A stretch of DNA of 18,909 bases from Clostridia bacterium. GTDB lineage: Bacteria; Bacillota_E; RBS10-35; JAJYVN01. A program made the translations under genes and the position numbers. Every line of letters starts with the position of its first letter. Position 1 is the first letter of the stretch. Under the pieces are notes generated by a model, which did not search any database, had not been told where the DNA came from, and was given only the letters and a program-made list of their open reading frames with translations. Positions 15,344 through 18,909 of the stretch are shown here, piece after piece. The DNA is taken from NCBI GenBank assembly GCA_027335515.1, contig DAHWHT010000167.1:1-18909 (forward strand), in the 5' to 3' direction.

Positions 15344-16057
15344 TCAGAATCCCTGGCGACGCCGCGGGGCCCAGAGCAGCCACGCACCCGCGCCCAGCGC
15401 CAGAAGCCCAGCCGCCACCGGCACCAGGCCCCGTCCGGTCTTGGGCAGCGCGCCCGCGCTCGCCTTGGGCGACGCGGTGGTGGCCTTCGTCGCCGCGGCG
15501 ACCGGCTGGTACTCGGTGACGAGTTCCGCCGATGTCTTCTTTCCATTGACCAGGGCGTAGTCGCCGCCAACCATCGCGTTGGTTCCCCACCAGCCGATCG
15601 CGCCGCCCTTGGGCGGCGTGCCCAGCGGGCTCGGCCCGGTCGGGTCGGCGAGTTCCAGGGTGTAGGTGCCGGCCTTCGCGGGCGAGGCGAGGCCGAGGGT
15701 CAGCGTCCCGCCGTCCGTGACATTGGTGAATGCCTTTTGCGCGAGGACGGCGCCGCCCAGACCTGCCCCGGAGCGCAGCAAAAGCGTGCCACCGGACGTC
15801 TTGGTCGTCCAGGTCGGCGTGACCGCCCCCACCAGGTTGAACGGTTGGGTGGTGGTGAACACCTCGGCCAGCGTCTGGCCCGACTGCAGGGGACCAAACG
15901 GGTTGTGGCTGGGTCCGATGCTGGCGATAGACTCGGAGCTCTGGGCAATGACCACCATCGGCAGCGACGCCGCCGTTGCCACGCCCCCGAGGCCTGTCGC
16001 TACCATCGCCGAGGCCAGACCGAGTGCAACACGTCCACGCAGTCGACTGCCGCCCAT
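15344..16057 (-). CDS. Secreted LPxTG-anchored surface protein of unknown function
   Basis: 237 residues. Residues 1-30 form a signal peptide (basic MGGSRLRGR, hydrophobic core, Ala-rich cleavage region around ATAA). The C-terminus is a full sortase signal: LPKTG (204-208), a hydrophobic segment (210-230) and the basic tail PRRRQGF. The middle (about 38-185) is predicted beta-rich, with FTTTQPFNLVGAVTPTW (67-83), GTYTLELADPTG (130-141) and a Gly/Trp-rich stretch, resembling the jelly-roll pattern of carbohydrate-binding modules; this is only a resemblance. An Ala/Thr/Ser/Lys stalk precedes LPKTG. The ATG at 16057 has GGGGGAG at about 8-nt spacing. No sortase gene lies in the window, so a housekeeping sortase elsewhere must act on it if it is anchored. 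Confidence 0.88.
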   Translation of the reverse strand: MGGSRLRGRVALGLASAMVATGLGGVATAASLPMVVIAQSSESIASIGPSHNPFGPLQSGQTLAEVFTTTQPFNLVGAVTPTWTTKTSGGTLLLRSGAGLGGAVLAQKAFTNVTDGGTLTLGLASPAKAGTYTLELADPTGPSPLGTPPKGGAIGWWGTNAMVGGDYALVNGKKTSAELVTEYQPVAAATKATTASPKASAGALPKTGRGLVPVAAGLLALGAGAWLLWAPRRRQGF

Positions 16058-16938
16058 CTGGGTCTCCCCCTTATCGCAATCGGTTCGCCGCTCATGCGCT
16101 TTCGGACAACCGCGGCGATTCCGCAGCGGGTCGCCGGCTCCTGCGCGCCATCTCACATATACTGGCTCTGTGGGCATCGGTTTCCTTCAGCCGCGCAGCC
16201 AAGGCGTGGGAAGAAACAGCCTGCCGCCCATCTCGGGTGCGGTGCCGTCCGGGTGATGGCCCGCGAGGCCGCTGGGTGTGGACCCGTTCTCACGCGGCGC
16301 CATGGACCGAGTGCGCCGCACCCCCGACCAGGCCCCATCCCCAGACGTCGCGCCGCGGCATCCAACGGGTGTGCCCAGAGGCGGGACGCCGAACGGCGAC
16401 ATTGCGCAAGGCGCAGCAAGGGGACCCGCACGGCGCGTGGAAGCCGGCACGGCCCCCTGGCCCGCGTCCAGCGTATCGCGCACGGGTGCGCAATCCATGG
16501 GGAACGGCGCGGCGTTGCGCGACGCACCCCGCCGCAGCCCGGGGTTCAGGATTGCCGGTGGTGCTTCGCGGGTTGCCGGTTGCCGAACTTCGCCGACCCG
16601 TCTTCGGGCTGGTCGCACGGCCCCTGCTGGGTGAAGATGCCGCCAACCCGGCGGCGCACGGTGCGAATCCGTGGTCCGTGATCGCTGTGGTAGGGCCTCC
16701 GTCCCGCGGCCATGCGCCGGCCGCCGGCACCGCCTGCCACCAGGGGTCATCGGGACCGTCTGGACCGCGGTGCGGCCCTGGCGCCGCGCGCTGCGCCCGC
16801 ATCCGCGCATTCCCCGTCGGTTTCGCGCGGAATCCGCCTGGCGTGTCGGCCCCCCCGCGGCCCGCCCCTGGCGCAGGGGGTGCGCCCCCAACGCCCTTGC
16901 GCGCAGTTCTGGCGCGGGCCGACCCCCCGCGGGGCCGC
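16058..16938. other. 881-bp gene-free tract
   Basis: No frame in this tract has family motifs, plausible composition or a good start; open frames here are Arg/Pro/Gly-rich, as expected from random GC-rich DNA. The left end must contain the promoter of the LPxTG gene; the least GC-rich spot is around 16153-16163 (CACATATACT on the plus strand), but no clear promoter hexamer pair could be assigned. A compact paired element occurs at 16616-16680. The tract may hold an unrecognised RNA or a decayed gene. Confidence 0.5.
16616..16680 (+). other. Compact three-stem paired element (tRNA-like, unassigned)
   Basis: A closing stem CACGG (16616-16620) / CCGTG (16676-16680) encloses GCCGCC-AACCC-GGCGGC (16639-16655) and CACGG-TGCGAAT-CCGTG (16657-16673). 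The last has the 5-bp stem and 7-nt loop geometry of a T-arm. There is no D-arm, no U33 and no usable anticodon, so it is not a functional canonical tRNA. It could be a chance fold in GC-rich DNA, a tRNA relic or a small structured RNA. Confidence 0.25.
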
Positions 16939-17748
16939 TCAGATGTCCTGTTCCTCGCCGCACGGCCCGCCCCATTCGTTGGCGGGCAGGAAAACCTCGG
17001 TCCCGGCCTGGGTCAGCAACGGATTGTACCAACGGGCGATCTCCGACGAACACGCCGGAACGTAGTGGGCGATAAAGGCGCGGCGAAAGCGGCGGGCGCT
17101 GGTGTTCGGGAAGCTGCCGTGCACGAGTGTGCCGTTGAACAGCAGGACATCCCCCGGTTCCAGCGCCAGCGGCAGTGGATGAAGACCGGCGGGCACATCC
17201 ACCTCGTCCTTGGTGAACGACACCGCGGGGTCGGCCAGGTGCGGGCAGAGCACGGCCGCATCCTGGGTACCGGGCACGACCTGCAAACCGCCGTTTTCCT
17301 CGTCGGACGGGTCGACGGCCACCCAGGCGGCGATGCACTTGCCGGGTCGCGTCTTCAGGTAGTAATCGTCTTGATGCAATGCCTGGCCGCGCGCCCCGGG
17401 CGGCTTAAAGTAGAACATGCTCTGCGCCGCCAGCGCGGCCTCGCCCAGGCAGCCCTCCACCGCGTCGAACAGGCGCGCATGCAGCAGATAGCGACGCGCG
17501 GTGGCGTTCACCCGGTGGGGCTGCATCATCCGAGGGTAGGCCTTGAGGATGTCGCCGCCGCGCTCCGCCTCCGGAACGGGGGCGTAGCATCCCGGGATCG
17601 GTGGGCCGGCCTGCAGTCGCATGAAGGTCTCGCGCAACTCCTCCACCTCGGCGCAGTCCAGCAAGCCGCGCGCCACGAGGTAGCCCTCGCGCCGGTAGGT
17701 CGCCCGCCAGGCGTCGCGCGCCTGTACGGTCACGGTGGCGCCGGCCAT
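16939..17748 (-). CDS. Phytanoyl-CoA dioxygenase (PhyH) family protein 2
   Basis: 269 residues. Fe(II) ligands are His125 and Asp127 in ALHQDDYYLK, and His210 in TLVHGSFPN; Arg219/Arg220 in TSARRFRRAF are candidate 2-oxoglutarate ligands. Other family features are YRREGYLVARGLLD (18-31), AAWVAVDPSDEENGGLQVVPG (140-160) and LEPGDVLLFNG (196-206). It shares fold and motif order with the PhyH at 13396-14187 but little sequence elsewhere, so the two are different subfamilies rather than a recent duplication. The ATG at 17748 has GGGGGG about 8 nt upstream. It diverges from the glycoside hydrolase gene across 288 bp, hinting at joint regulation. Substrate unknown. Confidence 0.92.
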   Translation of the reverse strand: MAGATVTVQARDAWRATYRREGYLVARGLLDCAEVEELRETFMRLQAGPPIPGCYAPVPEAERGGDILKAYPRMMQPHRVNATARRYLLHARLFDAVEGCLGEAALAAQSMFYFKPPGARGQALHQDDYYLKTRPGKCIAAWVAVDPSDEENGGLQVVPGTQDAAVLCPHLADPAVSFTKDEVDVPAGLHPLPLALEPGDVLLFNGTLVHGSFPNTSARRFRRAFIAHYVPACSSEIARWYNPLLTQAGTEVFLPANEWGGPCGEEQDI

Positions 17749-17845
17749 ATCGTCATCCCCCCGCCCCGGATCGTCGTCGCGGGCGCTCGGTCATCTGGCG
17801 GCTTCGGCCGCTGCCGGACGCAATCCTGCCCCCGGACGTGCGGAT

Positions 17846-17885
17846 CCTCGTCCCTCCTCGTCCCTCCTCGTCCCCCCTCGTCCCC
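17846..17885. repeat. 10-bp tandem repeat, four copies
   Basis: CCTCGTCCCT at 17846-17855 and 17856-17865, then CCTCGTCCCC at 17866-17875 and 17876-17885. The two halves differ only in the last base. On the minus strand the units read AGGGACGAGG/GGGGACGAGG, within the upstream region of PhyH 2. The strand is strongly purine/pyrimidine-biased. Confidence 0.9.
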
Positions 17886-18020
17886 CTCCCGCCGCGGCGT
17901 CGAGGCCCGCCGGACAACCCGCCCGCTGTGAACCATTGTCTTCGACGGCAGGACTGTGGGTTCCGCGATCGAACCCCGCCGACGGGTATCGCTGCCCCGT
18001 CGGGACCACCGGGGGCGCAC

Positions 18021-18029
18021 AAGGGGGAG
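18021..18029 (+). promoter_or_regulatory. Shine-Dalgarno of the GH2 gene
   Basis: AAGGGGGAG, ending 7 nt before the GTG at 18037. It decides the start: the family segment DYPRPQ precedes the internal ATG at 18073, so translation must begin upstream of that ATG. Confidence 0.8.
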
Positions 18030-18036
18030 TCGGCGG

Positions 18037-18909
18037 GTGCTGCCGCGTTCGGACTATCCGCGGCCCCAGTTTATGCGGTCCGATTGGCTTTGCCTCAACG
18101 GTCGTTGGGAGTTCGAACTGGACCAGGGCGACAGCGGCCTGGAACGCGGCCTGGGCGGGCGGCCGCTGGCCGGCCACATCACCGTCCCCTTTTGCCCAGA
18201 GTCCACCCTTTCGGGGGTGGGCCACGTCGACTTTCTCCAGGCGGTCTGGTACCGCAAGACGGTGGAGATCCCCGCCGCCTGGGCGGGTCGGCGCACCCAC
18301 CTGCACCTGCAGGCGGTCGATTACGATGCGACGGTGTGGGTCAACGGCGTCGAGGTCGGCCGCCACCGCGGCGGCTTCACCCCGATGCACTGCGATCTGA
18401 GCGAGGTGGCCGAACCCGGGACCCGGGCGACGATCGTCGTTCGGGCCCGCGAGCCGCGCGGCGAGCCGCGGCCGGGTGGCAAGCAGAGCAACTTCCACTT
18501 TGCCAACCGCAACTGCGACTACACCCGCACCACCGGCATCTGGCAGACCGTCTGGCTTGAGCCGGTTCCGCAATCGCACCTGCTGCGCCCACGCATCACG
18601 CCGGACGTGGCCAACCGCCGCTTTGAGGTGGTGCAGCCGCTCGGCGGACCCCGGGCCGGGCTGCGCCTGCGCGCCATCCTCCGCGACGCCCACGGCGAGG
18701 TGGGCCGGGCGACCGTCCCGGCGGACCAGGACTTCACCCCGCGGCTGCACTTGGAGGTGCCGGCCGATCGACTGCGGCTTTGGGGGCCGGGCGACCCGCA
18801 CCTCTACGACCTGAGCCTGGAACTCCTGGACGACGCGGGCCAGGTGGTGGACCACGCCGTGAGCTATGCTGGCATGCGGGCCGTAACCATCGCCGGGCCC
18901 GCCGTGCTG
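18037..18909 (+). CDS. Glycoside hydrolase family 2 protein, N-terminal part (runs off the window)
   Basis: 291 residues are visible and the frame is open to the end. Family-2 sugar-binding-domain landmarks: DYPRPQFMRSDW (6-17) and LNGRWEFELD (19-28), AVWYRKTVEIP, VDYDATVWVNGVEVGRHRGGF, then GGKQSNFHF and YTRTTGIWQTVWLEPV, followed by the start of the immunoglobulin-like middle domain (DPHLYDLSLELLDDAG). Family 2 contains beta-galactosidases, beta-glucuronidases and beta-mannosidases; the catalytic barrel with its two Glu residues lies beyond 18909, so substrate cannot be given. No signal peptide is seen, suggesting a cytoplasmic enzyme acting on imported oligosaccharides. GTG start at 18037. 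Confidence 0.93.
   Translation, partial: MLPRSDYPRPQFMRSDWLCLNGRWEFELDQGDSGLERGLGGRPLAGHITVPFCPESTLSGVGHVDFLQAVWYRKTVEIPAAWAGRRTHLHLQAVDYDATVWVNGVEVGRHRGGFTPMHCDLSEVAEPGTRATIVVRAREPRGEPRPGGKQSNFHFANRNCDYTRTTGIWQTVWLEPVPQSHLLRPRITPDVANRRFEVVQPLGGPRAGLRLRAILRDAHGEVGRATVPADQDFTPRLHLEVPADRLRLWGPGDPHLYDLSLELLDDAGQVVDHAVSYAGMRAVTIAGPAVL

Larger units (their letters stand above)
17749..18036. promoter_or_regulatory. Divergent spacer between PhyH 2 and the GH2 hydrolase
   Basis: Contains a 10-bp tandem repeat (17846-17885) and two successive dyads close to the GH2 start: GGGTTC-N7-GAACCC (17958-17976) and CCGACGGG-N9-CCCGTCGG (17979-18003). The second has 8-bp perfect arms, ends about 33 bp before the GTG start and could form a stable leader hairpin or be an operator. 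No clear promoter hexamers were seen. Confidence 0.4.

Noticed and set aside
16150..16175. Promoter (-10-like TATATG on the minus strand) for the LPxTG gene
   Set aside because: No acceptable -35 hexamer at 16-18 bp, and it lies about 100 bp from the start codon; the AT-rich patch is noted but not called.
16616..16680. Possible tRNA gene
   Set aside because: A T-arm-like hairpin and a partial acceptor stem exist, but there is no D-arm, the anticodon loop lacks U33, and the total length is too short.
16616..16760. Similarity to a cobalamin riboswitch (GGTGCGAATCC-type hairpin followed by CGCTGTGG)
   Set aside because: The conserved GGGAA and CCGCCACTGT core strings are absent, and no gene follows on that strand for more than 1.2 kb. 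Treated as an unassigned fold.
16187..17338. Minus-strand open frame covering most of the 881-bp spacer
   Set aside because: It overlaps PhyH 2 out of frame on the same strand and has low-complexity Arg/Gly/Pro composition; nothing supports translation.
15976..17931. Long plus-strand open frame across the gene-free tract and PhyH 2
   Set aside because: Its second half is antisense to a well-supported PhyH gene and its first half has no recognisable domain, no good ribosome site and random-like composition.

Overview
The window looks like chromosomal DNA from a very GC-rich, probably endospore-forming member of the Bacillota (the Symbiobacteriia / Thermaerobacteria / Sulfobacillia / Limnochordia type of lineage; the exact group cannot be fixed here). 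The reasons are the gene order yicC-remA-rpoZ-coaBC-priA, which is a Bacillota arrangement, an SspF-like small acid-soluble spore protein, an LPxTG-anchored surface protein, lipoproteins with clear lipoboxes, G-rich Shine-Dalgarno sequences and frequent GTG starts. Because the DNA is so GC-rich, long open frames occur antisense to nearly every gene. I treated those as shadows.

Left part (187-10879, all minus strand). Transcription runs from right to left: DUF488 protein, then after a 288-bp gap a solute-binding lipoprotein, a DegT/DnrJ/EryC1 sugar aminotransferase, a MagIII/endonuclease-III-like DNA glycosylase, the SspF-like spore protein, YicC, RemA, RNA polymerase omega, CoaBC, PriA and an NAD-dependent epimerase-like protein. 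Several junctions overlap by 4-14 bp, which suggests translational coupling. The housekeeping half is the well-known Bacillota cluster, but gmk is absent from its usual place between remA and rpoZ. CoaBC contains no cysteine at all, and the last gene looks like an extended SDR without its Tyr/Lys catalytic pair.

Middle (11206-14935). A 713-residue lipoprotein on the plus strand carries twelve Asp-box (BNR) repeats, several encoded by the same 15-bp sequence. It faces a minus-strand phytanoyl-CoA-dioxygenase-like (PhyH) gene. That gene diverges from a universal stress protein gene across a 238-bp spacer holding three successive dyads.

Right part (14936-18909). A 408-bp convergent spacer precedes a minus-strand gene for a secreted, sortase-anchored protein (LPKTG). 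An 881-bp gene-free tract follows. Next is a second, diverged PhyH gene (minus), which diverges from a glycoside hydrolase family 2 gene (plus) that runs off the window end. The spacer between them holds a 10-bp tandem repeat and two dyads.

Functionally, the left half combines core information processing and CoA synthesis with sugar-related and spore-related genes. The right half is accessory: surface or extracytoplasmic proteins, Fe(II)/2-oxoglutarate-type oxygenases and carbohydrate hydrolysis. I saw no phage, transposase, CRISPR, rRNA or canonical tRNA, and no convincing new multi-gene system. The most unusual items are the Cys-free CoaBC, the missing gmk, the repeat structure of the Asp-box lipoprotein, and the dyad-rich divergent spacers.
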